Source: Gammaproteobacteria bacterium (GTDB taxonomy: Bacteria > Pseudomonadota > Gammaproteobacteria > GCA-001735895). Taken from it: 12,536 nt of DNA. Location of the stretch: contig QNFD01000037.1 of the NCBI GenBank assembly GCA_003645435.1, positions 1 through 12,536 on the forward strand, written 5' to 3'. The translations under genes and the position numbers were made by a program. The notes beneath the pieces are model-generated. The model was not told the origin of the DNA and did not search any database. It was given only the letters and a program-made list of their open reading frames with translations. Below, in pieces: positions 1 to 6,486 of the stretch; position 1 is the first letter of the stretch; each line of letters opens with the position of its first letter.

Positions 1-635
1 ATTCTATCAAAGGTAAGATGCGCACCGGCGGCCAGCAACTTGTCGGCATTCATCAGCTCAGAGTAGCCAAACACCGCCATTTGCGCCGCAACCGCGCCGC
101 TAACCCCTACCGGACTATCTTCTATCACCAGGCATTTTTCCGGGTTATCAACACCCATCGATCGTGCCGCGTGAAGGTATATGTCCGGGAACGGCTTGGC
201 GCGGGCGACCTCGGAGACACTGAACAGGTTGCCGTCGAAATATTTTATCAGGCCAGTCTTGCCGAGCGTGGTTTGCATTTTTTCATGCGAACCGCCGGAA
301 GCGACACAATAAGGCGTATCAATTGCTTCCAGTACTGCTTCTATACCGTTTACCGCGACGACTGACTCGGCCAGTTCACGGTTGATTTCATTTCGATAAC
401 GCCCGCCAAGGCCAGGCGGTGGAGGGGCTCCGGTCATTTCCTCTATTATTGCCAGGCATTGTGCCTGTGAGTGGCCGACAAAATAGCTGAACATTTGTTC
501 TAGCGACAACCTTAATCCGCATTCCTCCTCGAGCACCCGTGCAAAAACACGATTGGCGATACGTTCGCTATCTACCAGCACACCATCACAGTCGAATATT
601 ACTAAATCAAACCTGTCCTGCTTCGAAGCCGTCAT
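1..635 (-). CDS. HAD-superfamily phosphatase, YieH/phosphoglycolate-phosphatase-like (3' end beyond window)
   Basis: The frame is open from an ATG at 635 to the window edge, giving 211 codons, nearly the usual 215-230 of the family. HAD motifs are all visible. Motif I is FDCDGVLVDSE with nucleophile D15 and acid/base D17. Motif II is the serine of VASGG (S113). Motif III is K147 in AKPFPD. Motif IV is ED (172-173) in VIEDSPVGV. A helical cap lies between motifs I and II (about 25-95), typical of beta-phosphoglucomutase/phosphoglycolate-phosphatase-type enzymes. The overall pattern recalls E. coli YieH (6-phosphogluconate phosphatase), but the substrate cannot be fixed. It follows the SET-domain gene after 39 nt, probably in the same transcript. 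No ATG, GTG or TTG start occurs in frame between 635 and motif I, so 635 is the best start, although it lacks a Shine-Dalgarno sequence and lies in a palindromic repeat arm. Confidence 0.9.
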   Translation of the reverse strand, partial: MTASKQDRFDLVIFDCDGVLVDSERIANRVFARVLEEECGLRLSLEQMFSYFVGHSQAQCLAIIEEMTGAPPPPGLGGRYRNEINRELAESVVAVNGIEAVLEAIDTPYCVASGGSHEKMQTTLGKTGLIKYFDGNLFSVSEVARAKPFPDIYLHAARSMGVDNPEKCLVIEDSPVGVSGAVAAQMAVFGYSELMNADKLLAAGAHLTFDR

Positions 636-663
636 GCCGGTACCGGATTGAGTCCAGCATGAC
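631..663. repeat. REP-like palindrome overlapping the HAD start codon
   Basis: GTCATGC (631-637) is the perfect inverse of GCATGAC (657-663), with further partial pairing inside (CCGG against GTCC). The GTCATxCCGG...ATGAC style matches the palindrome at 6553-6580, suggesting one dispersed repeat family in this genome. The ATG of the HAD gene (635-633) is part of the left arm. Copy number elsewhere in the genome cannot be seen here. Confidence 0.5.
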
Positions 664-674
664 GAGGCCCGGTA

Positions 675-1178
675 TTAAAGCCGTCCGGCATTGATTTTTT
701 TATACAGGTAGACGGAAAAGTACTTGCCGTAACGTTCCTGTAATTCTGGCAACTTCCAATCATTTCCTGTCACCTGGTGGCGACACATTGGGCTGCCACA
801 GTGACAATCAAGAAAGTAATCATCCGAACGCTCCATCGAATAGTCGTGGCAAAGTTCCTCGCCCACCTTAATAGCACGCATCGCAACGTAGGCTATCTGG
901 CCCAGAAAGCCTATGTTTGGATCGCAGGAATGGTTGATGAAAACCGACATGTCATCGATTTCTTCGGGACTAGTGGGTGAAAGATATAAATCGTCGCTTA
1001 TTTGCAGGGCAAAGTCCCCCACCTCGGCACTGATTTTCACCAGTTGTTCAGCGTTAACAATACGACCGGATTTAATCGCGACGATTTCATCTTTGGCTAT
1101 ATCCTCAAGCGCGACGACGCCGCGACCACTGAGCGTATCGTCACGAACTTCTATTTTGGGTGATCGGTAAGTCTTCAT
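675..1178 (-). CDS. SET-domain protein, probable protein-lysine N-methyltransferase
   Basis: A 167-residue single-domain SET protein. Visible family signatures are SGRGVVA near residues 17-23 (start of the SET fold), FINHSCDPN (80-88; the NHSCxPN SAM-binding/pseudoknot motif), GEELCHDY (106-113; the GEEL..DY motif whose tyrosine lines the active site), and a post-SET-like cysteine cluster C125, C127, C132 that could bind zinc together with C85. The expected reaction is SAM-dependent methyl transfer to a protein lysine; the target is unknown. It starts 20 nt after the SPFH gene and precedes the HAD gene by 39 nt, so it is likely co-transcribed with nfeD-SPFH. The weak Shine-Dalgarno (AGG, 4 nt before ATG) is buried in a hairpin. 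Small bacterial SET proteins exist in many proteobacteria but few have known substrates. Family assignment is firm; enzymatic activity is inferred. Confidence 0.88.
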   Translation of the reverse strand: MKTYRSPKIEVRDDTLSGRGVVALEDIAKDEIVAIKSGRIVNAEQLVKISAEVGDFALQISDDLYLSPTSPEEIDDMSVFINHSCDPNIGFLGQIAYVAMRAIKVGEELCHDYSMERSDDYFLDCHCGSPMCRHQVTGNDWKLPELQERYGKYFSVYLYKKINAGRL

Positions 1179-1181
1179 TAT

Positions 1182-1198
1182 ACCTGTCGCAGACAGGT
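1182..1198 (-). promoter_or_regulatory. Perfect hairpin in the SPFH-SET gap, covering the SET gene ribosome site
   Basis: ACCTGTC (1182-1188), loop GCA, GACAGGT (1192-1198): a perfect 7-bp stem. It fills the 20-nt gap between the TAA stop of the SPFH gene (1201-1199) and the ATG of the SET gene (1178). On the mRNA, the AGG that would serve as Shine-Dalgarno is in the 3' arm of the stem. There is no U-tract, so this is not an intrinsic terminator. The layout suits translational coupling: a ribosome ending on the SPFH gene would open the stem. That role is inferred. Confidence 0.55.
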
Positions 1199-2143
1199 TT
1201 AAGCCGGGGTATCGCCTGATCCCTTCTTAACGATATTGGTTGCGAGTGCGATCATCGATGAAATATCAGCCAGGTTTGCGGGTACCACCAGGGTATTACC
1301 CTCTTTCGCAATATTGCCGAACTGGGTGAGGTAATTCTCGGCCACGCGAAGTTGCATCGCTGCATCACCACCGGCTTCGTTGAGCGATTTAGCTACCTTG
1401 CTGAGTCCTTCGGCGGTAGCCGTAGCTATTGCGAGAATGGCCGCTGCCTCACCTTCGGCCTCGTTAATCTGCTGTTGCTGAACCGCCTCGGATTGCTTGA
1501 TTACCTGCTGCTTTTGGCCTTCGGCCTCGTTTATTTTAGCGTCTCGCTCACCTTCCGAGGTTAAAATTACCGCGCGCTTTTCACGCTCGGCACGCATCTG
1601 TTTCTCCATCGCGCCAAGAACATCGGCAGGCGGGTTAATGTTCTTGATTTCGTAACGCAAGACTTTTACGCCCCAGGGATCTGAAGCCTTGTCCAGTTCG
1701 GCAACGACGTTGGCATTGATCATCGACCTTTCCTCGAAGGTACGATCCAGAACAATTTTACCGATTTCACTACGCAGGGTAGTTTGCGCGAGCTGGGAAA
1801 TGGCGAAGGCATAATCGGTAATTCCATAGGAGGCGCGCTCCGGATCCAGCACCTGCAGGTACAAAACACCATCGACGCCCACCTGTACATTATCTTTGGT
1901 GATACAAATCTGTTCCGGAATATCTAAAGCCAGTTCCTTCAGGCTGTGCTTATAGGCGGTTATTTCGATAAAAGGGAATAGTATATGGAAGCCGGCCCGC
2001 AGCGTTCGACTGTATTTACCCAGGCTTTCGACGACGTAAGCGCTTTGTTGCGGAACCACGACCGCGGTCTTGGCGATAATAATCACCGCGATTACCGCTA
2101 CCCCGATCGCTACCCAGAAAGAAATATTTTCAAATATCATCAT
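1199..2143 (-). CDS. SPFH/band-7 (stomatin-like, paraslipin/QmcA-type) membrane protein
   Basis: A 314-residue protein with one N-terminal transmembrane segment (about residues 8-30), then a prohibitin-homology/SPFH domain (about 28-185) opening with VPQQSAYVVESLGKY and the typical F-P-F-I-E turn. A long Glu/Ala/Gln-rich coiled coil follows (about 185-250; repeated NEAEG motifs), then a hydrophobic C-terminal tail. Such proteins form large oligomeric membrane scaffolds, often with an NfeD partner and sometimes with FtsH-type proteases. NfeD lies directly upstream (10-nt gap), the classical pairing seen for E. coli QmcA/YbbJ. A GAGG overlapping the nfeD stop codon (2151-2154) sits 7 nt before the first ATG. 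A second ATG follows immediately at 2140, so the start is uncertain by one codon. Function is probably membrane organisation or quality control, by family inference. Confidence 0.93.
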   Translation of the reverse strand: MMIFENISFWVAIGVAVIAVIIIAKTAVVVPQQSAYVVESLGKYSRTLRAGFHILFPFIEITAYKHSLKELALDIPEQICITKDNVQVGVDGVLYLQVLDPERASYGITDYAFAISQLAQTTLRSEIGKIVLDRTFEERSMINANVVAELDKASDPWGVKVLRYEIKNINPPADVLGAMEKQMRAEREKRAVILTSEGERDAKINEAEGQKQQVIKQSEAVQQQQINEAEGEAAAILAIATATAEGLSKVAKSLNEAGGDAAMQLRVAENYLTQFGNIAKEGNTLVVPANLADISSMIALATNIVKKGSGDTPA

Positions 2144-2153
2144 TCACCTGCCT

Positions 2154-2597
2154 CTATTTGTTGGTTGTTGCCGGACTAATTACCAGGGTTAAACCCTCGA
2201 CGCTGGTAACCCGCACATTGCTGCCTTTATCAATAGTTTCACTGCTGTTATTCAAAATCGTCCAGGTCGTGCCTCGATGTCCCATACGGCATTTGTCACC
2301 GGGCGGCAGGGTGTCTTCCAGTTTTAAAATATCACCGACCGGACTGGCATCAAAGCCAACGCCTCCACCCCGAATCTTTTGGTACAGTTGCTTACGAAAC
2401 AATACCATGGCAACCAGCGACAGACCTGCGAATAGCATCCACTGTACCCACAACTCAAGCTCTATCCCGATCAATCCAGCGAAGCCGGTCAGGATTGCGG
2501 CAATACCGATAAACACCAGGTAGAAAGCGGCATCGATAGCCAGAAGCTCCGAACCCAGCAAAAAGGTGCCAAATATCATCCAACCCCACCAGGGCAT
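2154..2597 (-). CDS. NfeD-family membrane protein (short form)
   Basis: A 147-residue protein with three hydrophobic segments (about residues 5-25, 27-46 and 50-67), then a soluble C-terminal half (about 85-145) with the small OB-fold/NfeD-like beta domain. That domain carries the pattern G..G..W......SETIDKGSNVRVTSVEGLTLVI, very typical of NfeD C-termini. It lacks the N-terminal ClpP-like serine-protease domain of long NfeD proteins, so it is the short NfeD1b/YbbJ type. It is paired with the SPFH gene 10 nt downstream and probably acts as its membrane partner. A strong Shine-Dalgarno (AAGGAG, 2604-2609) supports the ATG at 2597. It is the first gene of the NfeD-SPFH-SET-HAD cluster. No clear promoter was found in the 37 nt before it, so transcription may start within the upstream pseudogene remnant. 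Confidence 0.92.
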   Translation of the reverse strand: MPWWGWMIFGTFLLGSELLAIDAAFYLVFIGIAAILTGFAGLIGIELELWVQWMLFAGLSLVAMVLFRKQLYQKIRGGGVGFDASPVGDILKLEDTLPPGDKCRMGHRGTTWTILNNSSETIDKGSNVRVTSVEGLTLVISPATTNK

Positions 2598-2603
2598 AAT
2601 CTT

Positions 2604-2609
2604 CTCCTT
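2604..2609 (-). promoter_or_regulatory. Ribosome binding site of nfeD
   Basis: AAGGAG on the mRNA strand, followed by AAGATT and then the ATG at 2597. It fixes the nfeD start and suggests good translation of the first gene in the cluster. Confidence 0.6.
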
Positions 2610-2634
2610 ACTTAATCAATGCACACACTAGTAA

Positions 2635-3217
2635 TTAGTCGTTATCCGTCAAACCCGCACCGGCACCGGCGCGTGACTCCTTAGTTGCAGGCGCATAGGT
2701 CTTAAATGCCAGCCTGTCGATCGCTGCCCAGAAATCGCTATCGATATCACAGGCCAGGGTCGATGGCAGCGACTGCGGGTCTGTATCGCTTGATTGTACA
2801 CACTTCACAGATTCAGACCCGGTCATTAACAAATCATCGCTGTTGCCTTCGATTCTTATTCCATTTTCATAACAACTAATACTAACTCCACCCCAGCTGG
2901 TGGTAAAGGTAGTACGGTGATATCTCGCCGCCTGCCCAATTATCGCCGCCAGCAGTATAGGGTAGGCGACCGAACCGAGTCTAAATTCTGTGCCGGTCAA
3001 CATCTGGCTTGATCGGTCAGCCAGGGCCGGCTCCGGTAATGATCGGGCACAGGTAATCACCATGCGCCTGCCAGACACCATTCAGGCTCGATGGTTGATA
3101 CAGATCGTAATCGTTGCCGTCCAGCTGTTGCAAATGCGCAAGCATAATTTCGGTACCGGGCAACCCAAACGCGGACAGCCAGCGCGCGGCCTTGCCAGCC
3201 TCTTCAGAAAGTCCCCA
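2635..3217 (-). pseudogene. DUF3726-family gene, frameshifted and missing its 5' end
   Basis: Two frames together give one DUF3726-like protein. The first (from about 3217) carries WGLSEEAGKAARWLSAFGLPG, the usual N-terminal signature, and stops at a TGA (3019-3017). The second continues as LADRSSQ to AGAGAGLTDND at 2635, the usual C-terminal signature. Skipping one base in the GGCCC run (C-tract 3024-3026) restores a continuous reading frame, so this is a +1 frameshift. The 20-25 residues expected before WGLSEEAGKA are absent; the sequence there is the arm of a GC-rich inverted repeat (3213-3319), and only 30 bp separate that repeat from the ada stop codon. A sequencing error could explain the shift but not the lost 5' end. 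DUF3726 has no established function that I know of. The family call is from memory of these conserved ends. Confidence 0.75.
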
Positions 3218-3319
3218 CCCCACCCCTCGCCCCTTCGGGGAGACGCCTACATGGATGTTGCGGTCCGGCGTCCCGGTGGTAGAACAATGCAGGAGCAATT
3301 GCCGAGGGGTGGGGTGGGG
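3213..3319. repeat. C/G-rich inverted-repeat element (MITE- or REP-like), about 107 bp
   Basis: The left arm CCCCACCCCACCCCTCG (3213-3229) is the perfect 17-bp inverse of CGAGGGGTGGGGTGGGG (3303-3319). Inside are a small hairpin CCCC-TTC-GGGG (3230-3240) and a second inverted pair GACGCC (3242-3247) / GGCGTC (3267-3272) enclosing the near-palindrome ACATGGATGT. It has no coding content of its own. It occupies the place where the 5' end of the DUF3726 gene should be. Its form suits a non-autonomous mobile or dispersed repeat. No target-site duplication is evident, perhaps because the flanks are G/C runs. Confidence 0.6.
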
Positions 3320-3329
3320 GGGGGAAGGG
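3306..3329 (+). other. G-tract cluster with G-quadruplex potential
   Basis: Four plus-strand G-runs (4, 4, 9 and 3 G) separated by T, T and AA satisfy the simple G3+N1-7 rule. The cluster covers the right arm of the inverted repeat and lies about 20 bp past the ada stop codon. The run of nine G is also a likely site of polymerase slippage and of sequence error. Confidence 0.45.
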
Positions 3330-3349
3330 TGAATTTCGAACGTTTAAAC

Positions 3350-4411
3350 TTAATCGCTATTATTTTGCTTTTCCAGATCGAGTAAATACTTTTTACGCCA
3401 GACGCCGCCACCAAAGCCAGCGAGTCCGCCATCTTTTGCAATTACCCGGTGGCAGGGGATTACGATTGAAATTCGGTTTTTTGCATTCGCGCTGGCGATG
3501 GCCCGTACCGCTTTTTCATTGCCGATAGCAACAGCCTGTTGCTGGTAGGAACGGGTTTCACCATACGGAATTTGCTGCAGTGCCTGCCAGGCTTTTTGTT
3601 GAAACTCACTACCCCGCACATCGAGTGGAATATTGAACTTTTGCCGGTTACCGGCAAAATATTCGGCGAGCTGTGTTTCCAGCGCGGTCAGATGCTGGTT
3701 TACGCCGGTGACGAAGCGGGCCTTCAATTGCTTTTGCAATTGGGCAATCTGATCGTCGATCATTTTACGATCGATAAACTCTAGCAGGCACAGGCCCTGT
3801 TCACTGGCACCGGCATACATTTGTCCCAGCGGTGTACTCAAGCGTGTGATGTTCACCAACGACTGGTTTCTGGATTGCGATGGACTGAAACCGGTGGTAT
3901 CGCTGAACGCCTGGTGGAATCCACTGAGTGAATCGTAACCACTGTCGAAGGCGGTGCTGGTGACATCGTGGTTATTTTTCATCTTCTCAAAGGCTCGATT
4001 CACTCGCAGCGCCTTGATATAGGCGTGAAAGGTCATGCCGTGGTGTTTCTGGAACCAGCGTCGAACCCGTGCCGGATCAATCTGGCGTAGTTGCAGGTCT
4101 TCATCCTTGTAACTTGCTTCCGGAGCCGCGTGCACCTCGTCGAGTAAATTGCGCAGCCAGTCGGGTGCCTCCCCCGCCTTTGTTAAGGGCGTACATAACT
4201 TACAGGGTCGATAACCGGATTCGAGGGCGCTTTGCACCGAATCGAAAAAATCGACATTCTCTTTTTTGGGCTTGCGCGCACTACAGGTTGGACGACAGAA
4301 TATACCGGTGGTTCTAACACCGAAATAAAATATGCCTTCCAGGCTGCTATCACGATTAACTAGCGCCTGGTACATGAAGTCTTCGTCGGGAATGGTTTGC
4401 TGGTTCATCAT
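3350..4411 (-). CDS. ada: Ada: methylphosphotriester/O6-methylguanine-DNA methyltransferase and transcriptional activator
   Basis: A 353-residue protein with the complete three-part Ada architecture. The N-terminal zinc domain has cysteines C39, C43, C70 and C73 (GIFCRPTC ... RPCKLC), where the first is the methylphosphotriester acceptor. An AraC-type helix-turn-helix follows (about 100-180; RWFQKHHGMTFHAYIK ... AFDSGYDSLSGFHQAF). The C-terminal methyltransferase has IPCHRV with acceptor C320 and the GLAGFGGGVWRKKYLL segment. It repairs alkylated DNA and, when methylated, activates its own regulon. If translation starts at the second ATG (4408), the cysteines become 38, 42, 69 and 72, exactly the E. 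coli numbering, so 4408 is a likely alternative start. No clear Shine-Dalgarno precedes either. A perfect -10 hexamer and a dyad lie upstream, so it probably has its own promoter. It ends close to the GC-rich repeat. Confidence 0.96.
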   Translation of the reverse strand: MMNQQTIPDEDFMYQALVNRDSSLEGIFYFGVRTTGIFCRPTCSARKPKKENVDFFDSVQSALESGYRPCKLCTPLTKAGEAPDWLRNLLDEVHAAPEASYKDEDLQLRQIDPARVRRWFQKHHGMTFHAYIKALRVNRAFEKMKNNHDVTSTAFDSGYDSLSGFHQAFSDTTGFSPSQSRNQSLVNITRLSTPLGQMYAGASEQGLCLLEFIDRKMIDDQIAQLQKQLKARFVTGVNQHLTALETQLAEYFAGNRQKFNIPLDVRGSEFQQKAWQALQQIPYGETRSYQQQAVAIGNEKAVRAIASANAKNRISIVIPCHRVIAKDGGLAGFGGGVWRKKYLLDLEKQNNSD

Positions 4412-4445
4412 CGGTTATCGGCCATTGCGGTAATAGTGTGCAGCC

Positions 4446-4451
4446 ATTATA
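4446..4451 (-). promoter_or_regulatory. Candidate -10 element of the ada promoter
   Basis: TATAAT in the minus orientation, a perfect sigma-70 -10 hexamer, about 35 bp before the ada start. No good -35 hexamer sits 16-18 bp upstream, which would suit an activator-dependent promoter such as that of ada. I found no exact copy of the E. coli Ada-box core. Confidence 0.45.
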
Positions 4452-4452
4452 T

Positions 4453-4474
4453 GATGCGGCTTGTAATCTGCATC
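4453..4474. promoter_or_regulatory. Dyad immediately upstream of the ada -10 element
   Basis: GATGCGG (4453-4459) and CTGCATC (4468-4474) form a 7-bp dyad with one mismatch and an 8-bp spacer, placed where a promoter's spacer and -35 region would be. It could be an operator. No terminator tail follows it, and no binding protein can be named. Confidence 0.35.
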
Positions 4475-4507
4475 CGCAAAATCGACATGTAATTTCTGCC
4501 TGACCTT

Positions 4508-6067
4508 TTATTTAGAGTCGGGTTTGAACTCAACCGGCCGCGGATAGCGTGAGGTAATATCGAAACGGGTTAAATCCAAATGACTACGAGTATATTCCTC
4601 CGAGGCATTACGCGCTGGGTTAAAATCCCAGGACTGGTAACGACCGACACGCAATGCCGCATGCACCTCACGACGGCGTATCTGATCGGCTATCACCGTT
4701 TGCTGCAATGCCCCGGCATCCCAGTACTCGGAGGCCTCGCGCCGAAAGCCATCCAGAACATCACCTGTATCGCTCGCCGCCAGGTTATGGCACTCGTTCG
4801 GGTCAGCCTGCAAATCAAATAACTGATCAGGATCGGTGATACAGGAAATATACTTGTACCGGCCGCGCCGGATCATCAACATCGGCGCACCAGTACCCTC
4901 GCCCAGGTATTCGCTAACACAGGCGTCGGGATCCTGGCTCGCATCACCATCGCATAACGGCAGCAGTGAGCGACCGTTCAAGGGGTCTATTACCGACGGT
5001 TTCGAAACACCAGTGGCTTCGTGGGCGATATCGACCAGGGTCGGTAATACATCGACCTGGGCCACCGGCTGCGGCATTCGGCGCGCTTCAAACCGGTTCG
5101 GATTGTGAATGATCATCGGTATCCGGCAGGACCACTCGCGAAACGACATTTTGTACCAGAGCCCGTATTCACCGAGCATGTCGCCATGGTCAGAGGTAAA
5201 AATAATCGTCGTATTCTGCGCCATATCGCATTCATGTAAGGTCGCCTGTAGCCGCCCCAGCCATTCGTCAACATACGACACATTGCCATAGTAGGCGCGC
5301 CGTGCCCTGATGATCTCATCGTCGCTGATCGATACCGCGTCCAGTGCGATGACCTGTTCCAGGCGTTTGCTGTGTACGTCCTGTTGATCGGCCGGCGGCC
5401 GTCGTACACTCGGCAACGCAATATCGACATCCTCATAGAGATCCCAGTATTTCTGGCGCGTGGCGTAGGGGTCGTGGGGATGGATAAAGCTGGTTACCAG
5501 GCACAATGGGCGCTCGTCTTCGCTACGCGCATGGTCGTAAATCGCGCGCGTTGCCTGGGTGCCGACCTCGTCGTCGTAGGCCAGTTGATTGGTAATCGCG
5601 GCAACTCCAGCCTGTTTAACACTGGACATATTGTGGTACCACAAATCGATGCGCTCATCGGGTTTGGTCCAGTCCGGGATCCAGCCGAAATCGGCGGGAT
5701 AGATATCGGTAGTGACCCGATCTTCGAAACCGTGCAATTGATCCGGCCCGACAAAATGCATCTTGCCCGAGAGGCAGGTTTTATATCCCATGAGCCGCAT
5801 ATAATGCGCGAAGGTTGGCATCGTCGACGGCATATAGGCTGCATTATCGTAACCACCGCACTGCGAGATATTCTGACCCGTCATAAACGCATAGCGTGCC
5901 GGGGTACACAATGGACTGCTGCTATATGCCGATTCGAAGGTAACGCCCTGTCGCGCGAGCCGATCAATATTGGGGCTTTTAACTTCAGCGTTTCCGTAAC
6001 AACCAAGCGCCAGCGCGGTTAGCTGGTCAGCCATAACAATCAGAATATGCTGCTTTTCAGAATTCAT
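4508..6067 (-). CDS. betC: Choline-sulfatase (class I sulfatase)
   Basis: A 519-residue type I sulfatase that should hydrolyse choline-O-sulfate to choline and sulfate in the cytoplasm (no signal peptide). The formylglycine motif is LCTPAR with the modified cysteine at C54. Metal/active-site residues include D14, H196 and H198 in HPHDPY, and D293-H294 in TSDHGD. W129, H145 and E386 fall on the same numbers that I recall as choline-pocket residues in Sinorhizobium meliloti BetC. The C-terminus (RRREVHAALRVGRYQSWDFNP) fits the choline-sulfatase C-terminal extension, which distinguishes it from generic sulfatases. No betI, betA, betB or transporter gene is adjacent. It follows the GFA-family gene by 42 nt and precedes ada by 96 nt. 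A 10-bp palindrome ATCAATTGAT (6086-6095) lies in the upstream gap. Maturation would need a formylglycine-generating enzyme encoded elsewhere. Confidence 0.93.
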   Translation of the reverse strand: MNSEKQHILIVMADQLTALALGCYGNAEVKSPNIDRLARQGVTFESAYSSSPLCTPARYAFMTGQNISQCGGYDNAAYMPSTMPTFAHYMRLMGYKTCLSGKMHFVGPDQLHGFEDRVTTDIYPADFGWIPDWTKPDERIDLWYHNMSSVKQAGVAAITNQLAYDDEVGTQATRAIYDHARSEDERPLCLVTSFIHPHDPYATRQKYWDLYEDVDIALPSVRRPPADQQDVHSKRLEQVIALDAVSISDDEIIRARRAYYGNVSYVDEWLGRLQATLHECDMAQNTTIIFTSDHGDMLGEYGLWYKMSFREWSCRIPMIIHNPNRFEARRMPQPVAQVDVLPTLVDIAHEATGVSKPSVIDPLNGRSLLPLCDGDASQDPDACVSEYLGEGTGAPMLMIRRGRYKYISCITDPDQLFDLQADPNECHNLAASDTGDVLDGFRREASEYWDAGALQQTVIADQIRRREVHAALRVGRYQSWDFNPARNASEEYTRSHLDLTRFDITSRYPRPVEFKPDSK

Positions 6068-6109
6068 TTACTTAATGAGCCTCTGATCAATTGATGAATC
6101 AACAGCTGC

Positions 6110-6469
6110 TTATAGCAAATTTTTGCCGTCAAACACCACGACTTCGAAATCAGTCGTATCGAGGTCTTCAATACAACCGAGGTTGACGCGCATATGGCCG
6201 GGCATACGCAGCATCTCGTTATGCGTGTAAATACCGCATTTATTGCAAAAGTAATGCTTCGCCACCTTATTGCCAAATTGGTAAAGACCTATGTCGTTTG
6301 GATCGGCTTCAACTTTAAGGTTCTCCAACGGGATCGCCTCGGGTGACATCATCGTGCCTTTGCGTGAGCAGATGGAACAGGTACAGCGCAGGCCTTTGGT
6401 AACTTCTTCACCGTCGTATGAAAATTTGATCGCGCCGCAATGGCAGGAGCCTTCGTAGTGTTTGGTCAT
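6110..6469 (-). CDS. GFA/CENP-V-family zinc protein
   Basis: A 119-residue protein of the Gfa-like fold. It opens with GSCHCGAIKFSY (C9, C11), followed by CTCSICSRKG (C29, C31, C34) and FCNKCGIYTHN (C75, C78), the seven-cysteine zinc pattern of the family. Length is normal. The family is often labelled glutathione-dependent formaldehyde-activating enzyme, but for most members, including this type, neither reaction nor substrate is established. A purine-rich GAGAGA lies 3 nt before the ATG at 6469. It lies between the CDGSH protein gene (117-nt gap filled with palindromic repeats) and the choline-sulfatase gene (42-nt gap), so co-transcription with the latter is plausible. Family membership is firm; the specific role is unknown. 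Confidence 0.9.
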   Translation of the reverse strand: MTKHYEGSCHCGAIKFSYDGEEVTKGLRCTCSICSRKGTMMSPEAIPLENLKVEADPNDIGLYQFGNKVAKHYFCNKCGIYTHNEMLRMPGHMRVNLGCIEDLDTTDFEVVVFDGKNLL

Positions 6470-6486
6470 GTGTCTCTCTGTTTACA

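Noticed and set aside
3017..3298. 93-codon frame as an independent small protein
   Set aside because: Its useful part is the N-terminal portion of DUF3726, continuing in another frame; the first third is translated inverted-repeat DNA.
5372..6022. 216-codon open frame on the plus strand opposite the choline-sulfatase gene
   Set aside because: It is a shadow of the sulfatase reading frame: no known motifs or domain pattern, and the minus-strand protein explains the whole stretch.
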